Counted from the first letter of the stretch, positions 18,830-28,007 are shown. The stretch: 63,192 bases of DNA from an uncultured Clostridia bacterium (GCA_904420015.1 CAJFTS010000003.1:1-63192), one strand, 5' to 3'. The notes: a model not told the origin generated them from the sequence alone. Program-made: numbers and translations.

Positions 18830-19864
18830 CTACAGCGTCAATTGTCCGTTGTATTCTAACCCGAGATGGGCGTAAGCGGGCGGCAAAACCACCCGCCCCT
18901 GCTTGGTGCGGCTTAAAAACCCAATCTGCATCAGATAGGGCTCGTATACGTCCTCCAGGGTAACCGATTCCTCCCCGATGGCGGCGGCGATGGTGTCCAG
19001 GCCCACCGGCCCGCCGTGGTAGAGGTTGATGATGGTCATGAGCATCCGCCGGTCGTTGGCGTCTAAGCCTAATTCGTCAATCTCCATCCGGTCGAGGGCC
19101 TTTTGGGCGGTTTCGCAGGTGATGACCCCGTTGCCGGTGACCTGGGCAAAATCCCGCACCCGCTTGAGCAGCCGGTTTGCGATGCGGGGGGTTCCCCGCG
19201 AGCGGGAGGCCAGCTCCAGCGCCCCGTCGGGGTCGGTTTCAATCCCCAGGATCGCCGCCGAGCGGGATACGATCTGCGCGAGCTCCTGGGGGGAGTAAAG
19301 CTCCAGCCGCAGGTGGATCCCGAACCGGTCCCGCAGGGGCGCCGCCAGCTGCCCGGAGCGGGTGGTGGCCCCCACCAGCGTGAACTTCGCCAGGTCGATG
19401 CGGATGGAGCGGGCGGAAGGGCCCTTGCCGATGATGATGTCCAGAGAGAAATCCTCCATCGCCGGGTAAAGCACCTCCTCCACCGTACGGGGGAGGCGAT
19501 GGATCTCATCGATAAACAGCACGTCGCCGGGGGAGAGGTTGGTCAGCAGGGCCGCCAGATCTCCCGGCTTTTCAATGGCGGGGCCGGAGGTCACCCGCAA
19601 ATGCACCTTCATTTCGTTGGCGATGATGCCGGCCAGGGTGGTCTTGCCAAGGCCGGGCGGGCCGAAGAGGAGCACATGGTCCAGCGCCTCCTGCCTTCCC
19701 CGGGCCGCCTCGATATAGACCGACAGGTTTTCCTTCGCCTTCTTCTGGCCGATATAGTCCTCCAGTGTTTTCGGGCGCAGAGGGTTTTCCGTATCTATGT
19801 CCTCCGGGGTGTATTCCGGGGCCACGATGCGGTTTTCAAAGTCCATTTCAATATCGTCCGGCAT
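18830..19864 (-). CDS. ruvB: Holliday junction branch migration helicase RuvB
   Basis: 344-residue AAA+ motor that drives branch migration with RuvA. Walker [10 protein letters not shown], Walker [11 protein letters not shown], sensor VGATTRSG and arginine-finger region [12 protein letters not shown] are present, followed by a winged-helix DNA-binding domain with [10 protein letters not shown]. Third gene of ruvC-ruvA-ruvB, transcribed leftward. Confidence 0.97.
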   Translation of the reverse strand: MPDDIEMDFENRIVAPEYTPEDIDTENPLRPKTLEDYIGQKKAKENLSVYIEAARGRQEALDHVLLFGPPGLGKTTLAGIIANEMKVHLRVTSGPAIEKPGDLAALLTNLSPGDVLFIDEIHRLPRTVEEVLYPAMEDFSLDIIIGKGPSARSIRIDLAKFTLVGATTRSGQLAAPLRDRFGIHLRLELYSPQELAQIVSRSAAILGIETDPDGALELASRSRGTPRIANRLLKRVRDFAQVTGNGVITCETAQKALDRMEIDELGLDANDRRMLMTIINLYHGGPVGLDTIAAAIGEESVTLEDVYEPYLMQIGFLSRTKQGRVVLPPAYAHLGLEYNGQLTL

Positions 19865-19903
19865 GCATTCCTACCACCTTCCCCGATCGGATTGTTTGCC
19901 TTG

Positions 19904-20503
19904 TCATGCGCTCCCCAGGGAGCGCAGCGCCTGCACCACCAGCTCCTCCACCGGCAGGGCGCCGTCGAGCTTCGCCACCGCCGCCGACGCCTGGGGCGCG
20001 GAAAAACCCAGAACCGTCAGGGCCGCCACCGCCTCGGCCGCGTTGCCGGAAGCATCCGCCGCGGGCGGGGGGGGAAAACCGTCTGTGTTGGCGGCCAGGT
20101 TGGCCGAAAGCTTATCCTTGAGCTCGAGCACAATGCGCTGGGCGAGCTTGTTGCCCACCCCTTGGGCCCGGGTGATGGTCTTGCTGTCCCCGGAGGCCAC
20201 GCACAGGGCGAACCTGGACGGGGAGAGCTCGGACAGGATGGCCAGCGCCGCCTTGGGCCCCACCCCGGTTACGGTAATGAGGAGCTTAAAGCAGTTTAGC
20301 TCCTCCTGGTCGGCGAAGCCGAAGAGGACGAGCGCGTCCTCCCGGACGTTGAGATGGGTGTAAAGGGTGGCCGTCTCCCCCACCGCAGGGAGATGGGATA
20401 GGGTATACCTAGTGGTCTGGCACTTAAAGCCGACCCCGCCGCAGTCGATGACGGCGAAGCCCGGCTCGGTATGCCGCACAACCCCTCGTAAGCTGTAAAA
20501 CAT
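19904..20503 (-). CDS. ruvA: Holliday junction DNA helicase subunit RuvA
   Basis: 199-residue junction-binding protein. N-terminal OB-fold segment MFYSLRGVVRH and YTHLNVREDALVLFGF, two helix-hairpin-helix elements with GVGPKAALAIL and GVGNKLAQRIVLELK, and a C-terminal UBA-like domain that contacts RuvB. The frame is open to 20584, but AAGGAG precedes the ATG at 20503 and the product then starts normally. Confidence 0.96.
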   Translation of the reverse strand: MFYSLRGVVRHTEPGFAVIDCGGVGFKCQTTRYTLSHLPAVGETATLYTHLNVREDALVLFGFADQEELNCFKLLITVTGVGPKAALAILSELSPSRFALCVASGDSKTITRAQGVGNKLAQRIVLELKDKLSANLAANTDGFPPPPAADASGNAAEAVAALTVLGFSAPQASAAVAKLDGALPVEELVVQALRSLGSA

Positions 20504-20525
20504 AGGAGAATCTCCTTTATTATGA

Positions 20526-21011
20526 TTACCAAAAAATCCGCGATCCTGCGCTGTGGGCATGGCAAATGGCCACGGCCAGCGCATCGGCGGTGTCGTCCGG
20601 CTTAGGGACCTTGTCCAGATGCAGGATTTGGCGGGTCATCTCCATGACCTGGGATTTGACCGCCTTGCCGTAGCCCACCACCGACTGCTTGACCTGCAGC
20701 GGCGTGTATTCGAAAAGAGGCAGCTGGTATTTGCGCACCGCCAGCATAATGACTCCCCGCGCCTGCGCCACCTTGATGGCCGTCTTTTGGTTGGTGGTGA
20801 AGAAAAGCTGCTCAATGGAAACCGCGTCCGGCTGGTATTTGGCGCAGATGGCGCACATCCGCTCGTAGATATGCTCCAGCCGGCAGGAAAAGTCGGTGTT
20901 CGCATCGGTGAGGACGGCGCCGTAGGCGATGGTGGAAAACCGGCTCCCTTCATAGCGCAGCACGCCCCAGCCCACGATGGCGTAGCCTGGGTCAATCCCC
21001 AAAACAATCAT
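20526..21011 (-). CDS. ruvC: Crossover junction endodeoxyribonuclease RuvC
   Basis: 161-residue resolvase. Acidic catalytic residues lie in VLGIDPG (Asp 7), SIEQLFF (Glu about 66) and KPDDTADALAVAICH (Asp pair). First gene of ruvCAB. The GGGAAGG next to the start gives a rather close SD. Upstream DNA (21012-21221) contains only a G/A-rich tract and the prs terminator. Confidence 0.96.
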   Translation of the reverse strand: MIVLGIDPGYAIVGWGVLRYEGSRFSTIAYGAVLTDANTDFSCRLEHIYERMCAICAKYQPDAVSIEQLFFTTNQKTAIKVAQARGVIMLAVRKYQLPLFEYTPLQVKQSVVGYGKAVKSQVMEMTRQILHLDKVPKPDDTADALAVAICHAHSAGSRIFW

Positions 21012-21221
21012 GCCTTCCCGTCCTTTCCAGATACGTATAATATACTATCATACCATAGAATCCTCCCCATCACAAGGAAGAGGAAGGCGGATTTTGGGAA
21101 AAGACTTCCCTTGTCCGGGGCATATTTTTGGAGAAGATGCAGCCCTGCTGGAGAAAAGGGAGGATAAGGCAGGGGAGGGGGGCCGTGCGCCCCCTTCCCG
21201 CCCTGGATAGGACGGCGGACG

Positions 21222-21251
21222 CAAAAAGGACGGATGCCTTCGCATCCGTCC
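21222..21251 (-). terminator. Terminator of prs
   Basis: 10-bp perfect stem GGACGGATGC / GCATCCGTCC with a 4-nt loop; on the minus strand it is followed by TTTTTGC. It lies just beyond the prs stop codon. Confidence 0.88.
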
Positions 21252-21263
21252 CGCCGGTGATTC

Positions 21264-22433
21264 CTATTTGGGGAGCTTTTGCAGCAGCCGCTCAATCCGG
21301 TCGGACGGGTCGAGCAGGGGGCTGATGGTGATGTCGTGATTGAGCGAGTCGATGATATAGGCCAGGTATTTGGACATGTCCACCTCGCAGTACCACTCCC
21401 TGGAGAGAAGCTCCGGCGACCGGTAGATCAGGTCGGTGGTGAACACCTTTTCAATGACGCCCTTTTCGTAGGCGTCGTCAAACCGGTCAAGCCCTTCGCA
21501 GAACAGGCCGAAGGAGGTGCATACGAACACCCGCTTGGCCCCCATGGCCTTAACCCGCTCGGCAATTTCCAGGACCGAGTCGCCCGACGAAATCATATCG
21601 TCCACAATGACCAGGTCCTTCCCCTCCACCGGCGCGCCCAAATACTGATGATCCACGATGGGGTTGCGGCCGTTGACGATGCGGGAATAGTCCCGCCGCT
21701 TATAGAACATGCCCAGGTTGATCCCCAGCACCGACGCATAATAGATGCACCGGTTCATGCCCCCTTCGTCGGGGGAAATAATCATCATGCTGTCCTTGTC
21801 GATCTTCAGGTCGGGGACGCACTTTGTCAGCGCTTTAATCATCTGGTAGGTGGTCTTTACATCCTCAAAGCCGCCGGTGGGGATGGCGTTTTGCACCCGG
21901 GCGTCGTGTGCGTCAAAGGTGATGATGTTGGCCACACCGGCGTTAATCAGCTCCTGCAGCGCCACCGCACAGTCGAGAGATTCCCGGGAGGAACGCTTAT
22001 GCTGACGGCCCTCATAGAGCATGGGCATGATGACGTTGACCCGTCTGGCCTTGCCGCTGACCGCCGCGATGATCCGCTTGAGGTCCTGATAATGGTCGTC
22101 CGGGCTCATGGGAACCTCCTGGCCGTACATTTTGTAGGTGCAGCCGTAATTGTAGCAATCGGTCAGGATGAACAGGTCCAGGCCCCGCACCGATTCCTTA
22201 ATCATGCCCTTGGCCTCGCCCGTACCGAAACGGGGGCACTGGGTCTTAATCAGATAGGTGTCCCGCTGATAGCCGGCAAAGGCAATGGTGGTTTTATGCT
22301 CGCTCTCCCGCTGCTGGCGCCAGGAAACCAGGTAGTCGTTGATGCTGTCCACCAAGTCCTCGCAGCCGCGCATGGCGATGATGCCCAGCCTGCCCACCGG
22401 GATGGTTTGAAACTCGCTGATCAAATCTGGCAT
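21264..22433 (-). CDS. prs: Ribose-phosphate pyrophosphokinase (long clostridial PRPP synthetase)
   Basis: 389 residues, longer than the usual 310-320 for Prs. Two PRTase-like halves are present: the N-terminal half carries FAGYQRDTYLIKTQCPRFG and the Asp-His region IITFDAHDARVQNAIP; the C-terminal half has the PRPP-binding loop LVIVDDMISSGDSVLE. It makes PRPP from ribose 5-phosphate and ATP for purine, pyrimidine, His and Trp synthesis. A frame upstream to 22556 is Ala-rich and overlaps a leader hairpin; AAAGGGG precedes the ATG at 22433. The leader contains a terminator-like structure. Confidence 0.9.
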   Translation of the reverse strand: MPDLISEFQTIPVGRLGIIAMRGCEDLVDSINDYLVSWRQQRESEHKTTIAFAGYQRDTYLIKTQCPRFGTGEAKGMIKESVRGLDLFILTDCYNYGCTYKMYGQEVPMSPDDHYQDLKRIIAAVSGKARRVNVIMPMLYEGRQHKRSSRESLDCAVALQELINAGVANIITFDAHDARVQNAIPTGGFEDVKTTYQMIKALTKCVPDLKIDKDSMMIISPDEGGMNRCIYYASVLGINLGMFYKRRDYSRIVNGRNPIVDHQYLGAPVEGKDLVIVDDMISSGDSVLEIAERVKAMGAKRVFVCTSFGLFCEGLDRFDDAYEKGVIEKVFTTDLIYRSPELLSREWYCEVDMSKYLAYIIDSLNHDITISPLLDPSDRIERLLQKLPK

Positions 22434-22467
22434 GACGTTTAGCCCCTTTGCCGCTGCCGCGGCGGCG

Positions 22468-22510
22468 AAAAGAAAAAGCGTCCGTTTTGCGGCGGGATTC
22501 AAACGGATGC
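22468..22510 (-). terminator. Terminator-like hairpin in the prs leader
   Basis: On the minus strand GCATCCGTTT pairs with AAACGGACGC (one mismatch) across a 13-nt loop, followed by TTTTTCTTTT, 35 nt before the prs start. A second hairpin, CGAATGACGC / GCATCATTCG, lies upstream at 22545-22569. Together they look like a transcription-attenuation leader. Confidence 0.5.
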
Positions 22511-22579
22511 CGTTGGTGATGGTTGTATGCAAAAGAAACAAGGCCGAATGATGCAAAAAGCGTCATTCGAGCTGACTCT

Positions 22580-22608
22580 ATTTTAAACGATTTTGTCTCA
22601 TTTTGAAA
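22580..22608 (-). promoter_or_regulatory. Promoter of prs
   Basis: Minus strand TTTCAA (22603-22608), 17-bp spacer, TAAAAT (22580-22585). It predicts a leader of about 140 nt that holds two hairpins. Confidence 0.65.
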
Positions 22609-22769
22609 GCGGCAATCCGACAGATTCTCGTATAAAATTCTTCCCTTTTTTGCAGCAAATCCGTGTATTTGCACGAACGAAAGCCTTTTTCTGGATATAT
22701 AGATAAAATTAAGGAACGGCGCCGGTATGGATTATTTGGTCCTGCCGGCAGGGGCCGTCCCGTGTCCCG

Positions 22770-22816
22770 GAAAGAACATTACCCGCCGGCAGGCATTCGT
22801 TAGGCCGCCGGCGGGT
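22770..22816 (-). terminator. Probable terminator of the Na/Pi cotransporter gene
   Basis: 10-bp perfect stem ACCCGCCGGC / GCCGGCGGGT (22781-22790 and 22807-22816); on the minus strand it is followed by AATGTTCTTT, a poor U tract, hence the moderate confidence. Confidence 0.55.
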
Positions 22817-22826
22817 ATCGTTTGAT

Positions 22827-24461
22827 TTATTGATTGCTCAGGGAAAAGGCGATGTTGGTCGCGTGGTCCGCCACCCGTTCCAGATCGCCCAGCATATCCA
22901 GAAAAACCACCCCTTGCTCGGGCGTGCATTTGTGCTTGGTCAGCCGGCGCACATGGCTTTCGCGGAACTGCTCGGTACACTGGTCGATTTCTTCCTCCGA
23001 CCGGTTGATAGCCCCCGCCAGCTCCTCGTCGTAAACCCGGGTGCGGAACATGTGCAAAGCTTCGTCCAAAAGCACCTCCACCCGCAGGGACATTTCCTTC
23101 ATCTCCGTCATGGCGTTTTCCGACAGGGACAACCGCCCCTGCTGCATGGTCTGGCCCGCTTCGATGATATTTTCCGCATGGTCGCCGATGCGTTGGAAGT
23201 CGTTGATGGTGTGGAACAGGGCGCCCACCGCCTTGCCGTCGCTGGCGGGCAGCTCCAGGGCGCTGATTTTAATCAGATAGGAGGTGATCTCTTTATTGAG
23301 ATAATCGAGCACCTGCTTGTTGGCCGTGACCTTTTCTAAAAGCTCGCTGTTGGGCTTGAAAAAGTATTCAATGGAATCGTGGAATTCCTGCCGGGCCAGC
23401 ACCGCCATGCGCTCGCTTTCCTTGATGACCTGGGCCACCGCAATGGGCGGGGTAGCCAGGATGCGTTCGTCGAGGTATTGCAGCTGCATGGGTTCAAAGG
23501 TCTTATCCTTGCCGGGGATGATGAAGTTGGCCGCCTTTACCAGCAGCGGCGCAGCCGGCAGAAGGATCGCCGTGCTGACCAGGTTAAAGACGATGTGGGT
23601 GTTGGCGATCTGCTGGGGGATATTGTCGGTAATCATCTGCATCCAGTCGACAAAGGGGAGGAACATGGCGATGGGGACGAAGATGATGGTACCCACCACA
23701 TTAAAGAGCAGATGGACGACGGCCGCCCGCTTGGCCGTCTTATTGGTGCCGATGGCCGAGAGCAGGGCGGTGACACAGGTGCCGATGTTTTGCCCGAAGA
23801 GGACGAAGATGGCGCCGTCGAGCCCGATCAGCCCCTGCATGGCGAGTGCCTGCAAAATACCCACCGAGGCCGAGGAGCTTTGGATGACCGCCGTAAACAA
23901 TGCGCCCACCAGGATACCGATCAAGGGATTTTGGAATTGGGTGAGAAGATTGACGAATTCCGGTACCTGCTGCAGCGGTTCCATAGCCGTGCTCATGGTA
24001 TCCATTCCCATGAACAGGATGCCGAAGCCGGCTACAACCTGCCCCACATGCTTGATCGTCGGCTTCTTGCAGAACATAATGAAGCCTACCCCGATCCCCA
24101 CCGCAATGGGGGCGAGATCGGTCAGCGTAAAGTCGCCGATCTTAAAGGCGATCAGCTGCGAGGTGACGGTGGTGCCGATGTTGGCGCCCATGATGACGCC
24201 CACCGCCTGCGCCAGGTTCATCAGCCCTGCGTTGACAAAGCCGATGATCATAACCGTGGTGGCCGAGGAACTTTGAATCACCGCCGTTACCGCCAAGCCG
24301 ACGAGTACCGCCAGCAGCCGGTTGGAGGTGAGCACCGCCAGCAGCTTCTTGAGCCGCGAGCCCGCCACCAGCTCCAGGCCGTCCCCCATCAGCTTCATGC
24401 CGTACAGGAAAAGGCCCAAGCCGCCGATCAGCATCAGAACGTCGCTAAAACCGAACGCCAT
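22827..24461 (-). CDS. Na/Pi cotransporter family protein with C-terminal PhoU-like domain
   Basis: 544-residue protein. Residues about 1-310 form two inverted NptA/SLC34-type membrane repeats, each with a QSSSA motif (about 63-67 and 194-198) that marks the sodium/phosphate site. Residues about 350-544 are a soluble helical PhoU-like domain with repeated acidic helices such as INDFQRIGDHAENI and LGDLERVADHATNI. It imports or exports phosphate with sodium and the PhoU part probably adjusts activity. A GGGGGG tract precedes the ATG. A direct repeat like a PhoP box lies about 125 bp upstream. Confidence 0.93.
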   Translation of the reverse strand: MAFGFSDVLMLIGGLGLFLYGMKLMGDGLELVAGSRLKKLLAVLTSNRLLAVLVGLAVTAVIQSSSATTVMIIGFVNAGLMNLAQAVGVIMGANIGTTVTSQLIAFKIGDFTLTDLAPIAVGIGVGFIMFCKKPTIKHVGQVVAGFGILFMGMDTMSTAMEPLQQVPEFVNLLTQFQNPLIGILVGALFTAVIQSSSASVGILQALAMQGLIGLDGAIFVLFGQNIGTCVTALLSAIGTNKTAKRAAVVHLLFNVVGTIIFVPIAMFLPFVDWMQMITDNIPQQIANTHIVFNLVSTAILLPAAPLLVKAANFIIPGKDKTFEPMQLQYLDERILATPPIAVAQVIKESERMAVLARQEFHDSIEYFFKPNSELLEKVTANKQVLDYLNKEITSYLIKISALELPASDGKAVGALFHTINDFQRIGDHAENIIEAGQTMQQGRLSLSENAMTEMKEMSLRVEVLLDEALHMFRTRVYDEELAGAINRSEEEIDQCTEQFRESHVRRLTKHKCTPEQGVVFLDMLGDLERVADHATNIAFSLSNQ

Positions 24462-24574
24462 ATTGTATGCCCCCCAAGATGATACAAAAGTTGGTGCCGC
24501 GGTAGCAAAGGATGCAAAGAATCCAGTTCTTTACAAAAATATGCAGGATCTCTTTCAAATATCGAAAAACGACC

Positions 24575-24602
24575 CTTACTCAAAGTTTACACTATCTTGA
24601 CA
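24575..24602 (+). promoter_or_regulatory. Candidate PhoP box
   Basis: TTTACA-CTATC-TTGACA at 24586-24602: two hexamers of TTNACA type with 11-bp periodicity, as in Bacillus PhoP-binding sites, with a weaker third copy CTTACT at 24575-24580. Located upstream of a phosphate transporter gene. No phoPR genes are in the window. Confidence 0.4.
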
Positions 24603-24781
24603 CGGGAGACAAGACCCAACCTGCATTTTAGAGGGTTTCATGAATTTTACGGTCGTTTTTTGAGAGCATTGAACAGAAACTTGCACAATGGGTAACAGAT
24701 ACTGGAAAATGTTGTTCTTTTATCGCCATCAATTGGATCAAAATAAGGGAAAAGAGAGCGTTGCTTCGACGGGATTCTTGC

Positions 24782-24810
24782 TTGACTTCAAAGGGCAAAC
24801 CAGGTACAAT
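24782..24810 (+). promoter_or_regulatory. Promoter of degV
   Basis: TTGACT (24782-24787), 17-bp spacer, TACAAT (24805-24810), about 155 nt before the DegV start. Confidence 0.8.
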
Positions 24811-24971
24811 ACAGTCAGATAAAACCTTATGCATTTTTATGCAATTTCCCATCTTTTTTCGCTGGAATTTTGGCTTTTTTTCAGCGCCGGATGGGCAGCC
24901 GCCGTTTTCCAGCGGTTCAAACGGCGGCGGGACGATAAGCTTAACCGCTGGAGAAATGGCGGAGGGGCAAC

Positions 24972-25847
24972 ATGACCGAGCGATCCTATGTCGTATCGAC
25001 CGATTCCACTGCGGACCTGCCGTGGAGCTTTTATCAGGAACATGACGTTCCATTTATCCCCATGCTGTTCACGATGGACGGGAAGGAATACCGGGACAGC
25101 GGGGATTGTCCGCTCTCCAACCATGCTTTCTACGACCTGGTGCGCGGCGGGCAGATGCCTTCCACCGCACAGGTGACGGCAATGGAGTTTGAAGAATTCG
25201 CCGAGCCGTTCTTACAGGCGGGCAAGGATGTGCTGCACATCAATTTTTCCAGCGGCCTGTCGGGTTCCTTTCACTCCTGCCTGAGCGGGGCGGCGGCCCT
25301 GCGGGAGAAATATCCCGACCGCAAGGTTTTGGTTCTCGATTCCCTGGCGGCCTCGATGGGAGAAGGGCTTTTGGTGTACCATACGGTGAAAAACCGGGAT
25401 GCGGGTATGACGATTGAGGAGAACGCCAAGTGGTTTGAGGACAATAAGCGCAGGCTGTGCCACTGGTTTACGGTAGACGACCTGCATCATCTGCATCGGG
25501 GCGGACGGGTTTCCAAGGCGTCGGCCATTATGGGATCCCTGCTGGGGGTGAAGCCGGTGCTGCATGTGGACGACGAAGGCCATCTGATTTTGGTGGAGAA
25601 GGTGCGGGGCCGGATCGCTTCTTTGGATAAGATGGTCGAGCACATGGAAAAGACCGCCGTCGATCCGGCCGGACAGACGGTGTTCATCAGCCACGGCGAC
25701 TGCCTCAAGGATGCCGAGGTGCTGGCGCAAAAAGTGCGGGAGCGGCTGGGGGTCAAGGAGATTCTTCTAAACCCCATCGGCCCGGTTATCGGCGCCCATT
25801 CGGGGCCGGGGACGGTGGCCCTCTTCTTCCTGGGAACCAAGCGGTAA
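24972..25847 (+). CDS. DegV family fatty-acid-binding protein
   Basis: 291-residue protein of the DegV/FakB fold, which binds a fatty acid and presents it to the kinase FakA in Firmicutes. Typical segments are VVSTDSTADLP at the N-terminus, the STAQVTAMEFEEF region, INFSSGLSGSFHS, VLDSLAASMGEG, the HLHRGGRVSK element and FISHGDCLKDAE. GGAGGGG precedes the ATG. Monocistronic between its promoter and the hairpin at 25913-25946. The fatty acid and partner are not identifiable. Confidence 0.93.
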   Translation: MTERSYVVSTDSTADLPWSFYQEHDVPFIPMLFTMDGKEYRDSGDCPLSNHAFYDLVRGGQMPSTAQVTAMEFEEFAEPFLQAGKDVLHINFSSGLSGSFHSCLSGAAALREKYPDRKVLVLDSLAASMGEGLLVYHTVKNRDAGMTIEENAKWFEDNKRRLCHWFTVDDLHHLHRGGRVSKASAIMGSLLGVKPVLHVDDEGHLILVEKVRGRIASLDKMVEHMEKTAVDPAGQTVFISHGDCLKDAEVLAQKVRERLGVKEILLNPIGPVIGAHSGPGTVALFFLGTKR

Positions 25848-25912
25848 ACAAAAAAAACAAGGCGGGGGACGGCGGCGCTTTTGCCCGTCCCGGCCGAAAG
25901 CGGAAAACCAAA

Positions 25913-25946
25913 AACGCCCGGTAACGACAGCTCGTTATCGGGCGTT
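25913..25946 (+). terminator. Probable terminator after degV
   Basis: 15-bp stem AACGCCCGGTAACGA / TCGTTATCGGGCGTT with one G-T pair and a 4-nt loop. The T tract is short, so termination may be incomplete and the next gene may be partly co-transcribed. Confidence 0.6.
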
Positions 25947-25977
25947 TGCGCCAAAAGGGCGAAGGGAGGAAAGGCTG

Positions 25978-27255
25978 GTGGCAAAACGAAAGCGGGTCAA
26001 GCGGTGGATGAAGCTGGACAATTCGGCCATGATCTATCCGGCCATCCGCAATTCCCGGTTTTCCAGTATGTTTCGGGTGTCGGTCACCCTGACCGAGCCG
26101 GTGGACCCGGATATCCTTGCGCAGGCGCTGGCAGATACCGTGCGGCGGATTCCGTTTTACGGGATGCGGCTGCAAACCGGGCTGTTCTGGCGTTATCTGG
26201 AGCAAAACGACGGCGTCCCACGGGTGGATCCGGATGTAGCCAATCCCTGCAAGCCCATCGGCAAAGGGGAGAACGGGGGATTTCTGTTCCGGGTCCGGTA
26301 TTTCGACTGCCGGATTGCGCTGGAGCTGTTTCATGTACTGGCCGACGGGACGGGGGCGATGGTGTTTCTAAAGACCCTTGCGGCCCGGTATCTGACCCTA
26401 GCCGGAAAGGAGATCCCGCCGACCGACGGGGTTTTGGATATCCGCGCAAGGCCCAAAAAGGGGGAGCTGGAGGATGCCTTCTCCAAATACGCCGCCTTTC
26501 AGAAAAGGGCTCCCCGCCGGGAAAGGAAAGCCTATCATTTTAAGGGGACGCCCGAGCCTTATCCCATGCTGCACATCATCAGTGCAACCATCCCCCTCAA
26601 GCCGTTGCTGGAGCGGGCCCGGGCAGCCAAGGCGACCTTGACGGAATTTTTGGCCGCCAATTATATTTTGGCCTTTCACCGCCTGCAAAGGGCGGAACGG
26701 CATCTGCGGGAGCGGGAGGTGAAGCTCTGCGTGCCGATCAACCTGCGCAGGCTTTTTCCAAGCGACACCCTGCGCAATTTTGTCCTTTATCTGACGCCCG
26801 GTATCGATCCGAGCTACGGTGACTATACGCTCGAGGAGATTGTCGAGCAGGTTCACTGCCAGATGCGCATGCGACTCAACCGGAAATACATCGCCGCCCA
26901 GATCTGTACCAATGTCTCCGACGAGCGAAACCCCTTTATCCGCATGGTGCCGCTGGTGTTTAAGGATTTGGCCATGTCCATGGCATTCCGTGTGGTGGGG
27001 GAATCCTGCTTCAGCGCTACCCTGTCCAATTTGGGAGAGGTGAAGGTTCCCGATGAAATGCGGCCCTATGTTAAACGGTTCGACTTCCTGCTGGGTGCAA
27101 GCAAGATCAACCGCGGGAACCTGACCGCCGTCAGCTACGGCGGCAGTCTGGTTCTCAATTTTACCCGTACCACCAAGGAAACCTTTTTGGAGCGGGAATT
27201 CTTTACCGAGCTGGTAAAACTGGGAATCCCGGTGAAGATGGAAAGCAACGACTGA
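25978..27255 (+). CDS. Condensation-fold acyltransferase (alcohol acetyltransferase-like)
   Basis: 425-residue protein of the chloramphenicol-acetyltransferase/condensation-domain superfamily. The active-site H-x3-D-G motif appears as HVLADGTG near residue 120, and a second conserved block LCVPINLRRLFPSDTLRNF occurs near residue 250. GTG start, with GGGAGG 7 nt upstream; the first internal ATG is at codon 11. Similar proteins are annotated alcohol acetyltransferase, but the acyl donor and acceptor are unknown. The next gene encodes a DUF6320 protein, an association I recall from other Clostridia; the two probably act together. Confidence 0.78.
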   Translation: MAKRKRVKRWMKLDNSAMIYPAIRNSRFSSMFRVSVTLTEPVDPDILAQALADTVRRIPFYGMRLQTGLFWRYLEQNDGVPRVDPDVANPCKPIGKGENGGFLFRVRYFDCRIALELFHVLADGTGAMVFLKTLAARYLTLAGKEIPPTDGVLDIRARPKKGELEDAFSKYAAFQKRAPRRERKAYHFKGTPEPYPMLHIISATIPLKPLLERARAAKATLTEFLAANYILAFHRLQRAERHLREREVKLCVPINLRRLFPSDTLRNFVLYLTPGIDPSYGDYTLEEIVEQVHCQMRMRLNRKYIAAQICTNVSDERNPFIRMVPLVFKDLAMSMAFRVVGESCFSATLSNLGEVKVPDEMRPYVKRFDFLLGASKINRGNLTAVSYGGSLVLNFTRTTKETFLEREFFTELVKLGIPVKMESND

Positions 27256-27290
27256 CAAGGCCGGACGGGCCAAGAAAAGGGAGGAACCAT

Positions 27291-28007
27291 ATGTCCTACT
27301 GCGTCAACTGCGGGGTAGAGCTGGAGAAGGGGGAAAAACGCTGCCCTTTGTGCGCGACTGAGGTGATAAATCCCAGACAGCCCTATGACCCGAACGCCAA
27401 GCGGCCCTATCCAAAACAGATGGATTCCCCGCTGGTTTCCCTGCGGGGCAGACGAATTGCGGCGTTGGTGATAACCCTATTGTTTTTCTTTTCCGGCGGA
27501 ATTTGCATTTTCATCAACGCCGTCTATGCCGGAGGAATAACCTGGGCCTATTATCCCGCCGGCGCCCTGTGCATGCTGTGGGTCTTTCTCTTCCCGCCGC
27601 TGATGCTGCAGGCAAAGCGGGCCTTTTCCTTTCTGCTGTGCGCATTGCTGGATGCACTGGCGGCGGGCGGCTTTCTGTGGATGTGTGAGGCCCTGACACA
27701 AGGAGGGTGGTTTTTGCCTTTTGCCCTGCCGGTGACCGGGATGGTGCTGGGTTTTTTGATCCTCAACGCTTCCCTGATTCTCCTGCGGGCGGTCAAGGGG
27801 GCATATATTGGGGTATCGGTTACGCTGACGGCCGGGGTGCTGCTGATCGGGCTGGAAAGCGTCATCGACCGCTATCTGGCGGGCGCGGTTACCCTAAGCT
27901 GGTCGCTGTATGCGTTGGTGCCGTGCCTGGTATTGGCGGGCTTTTTCCTGTTTGTGGGACGGTACCGGCGGGTAAAGGAGGAGCTGCGCCGCCGGCTTCA
28001 TCTGTAA
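27291..28007 (+). CDS. DUF6320 zinc-ribbon membrane protein
   Basis: 238-residue protein. The N-terminal zinc ribbon CVNCGVELEKGEKRCPLC (two CxxC pairs) is followed by six or so hydrophobic segments from about residue 55 and a basic C-terminus. This layout fits DUF6320. Function unknown. It lies 35 bp behind the acyltransferase gene with GGGAGG before the ATG, so co-expression is likely and the membrane protein may anchor or assist the enzyme. Confidence 0.78.
   Translation: MSYCVNCGVELEKGEKRCPLCATEVINPRQPYDPNAKRPYPKQMDSPLVSLRGRRIAALVITLLFFFSGGICIFINAVYAGGITWAYYPAGALCMLWVFLFPPLMLQAKRAFSFLLCALLDALAAGGFLWMCEALTQGGWFLPFALPVTGMVLGFLILNASLILLRAVKGAYIGVSVTLTAGVLLIGLESVIDRYLAGAVTLSWSLYALVPCLVLAGFFLFVGRYRRVKEELRRRLHL

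Larger units (their letters stand above)
24462..24971. other. 510-bp divergent intergenic region between the Na/Pi cotransporter gene and degV
   Basis: No gene seen. It holds the candidate Pho box (24586-24602) serving the leftward cotransporter gene and the degV promoter (24782-24810). The ORF on the minus strand at 24628-25053 overlaps degV in another frame and has no RBS or family features. The interior is noticeably AT-rich. Confidence 0.5.
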
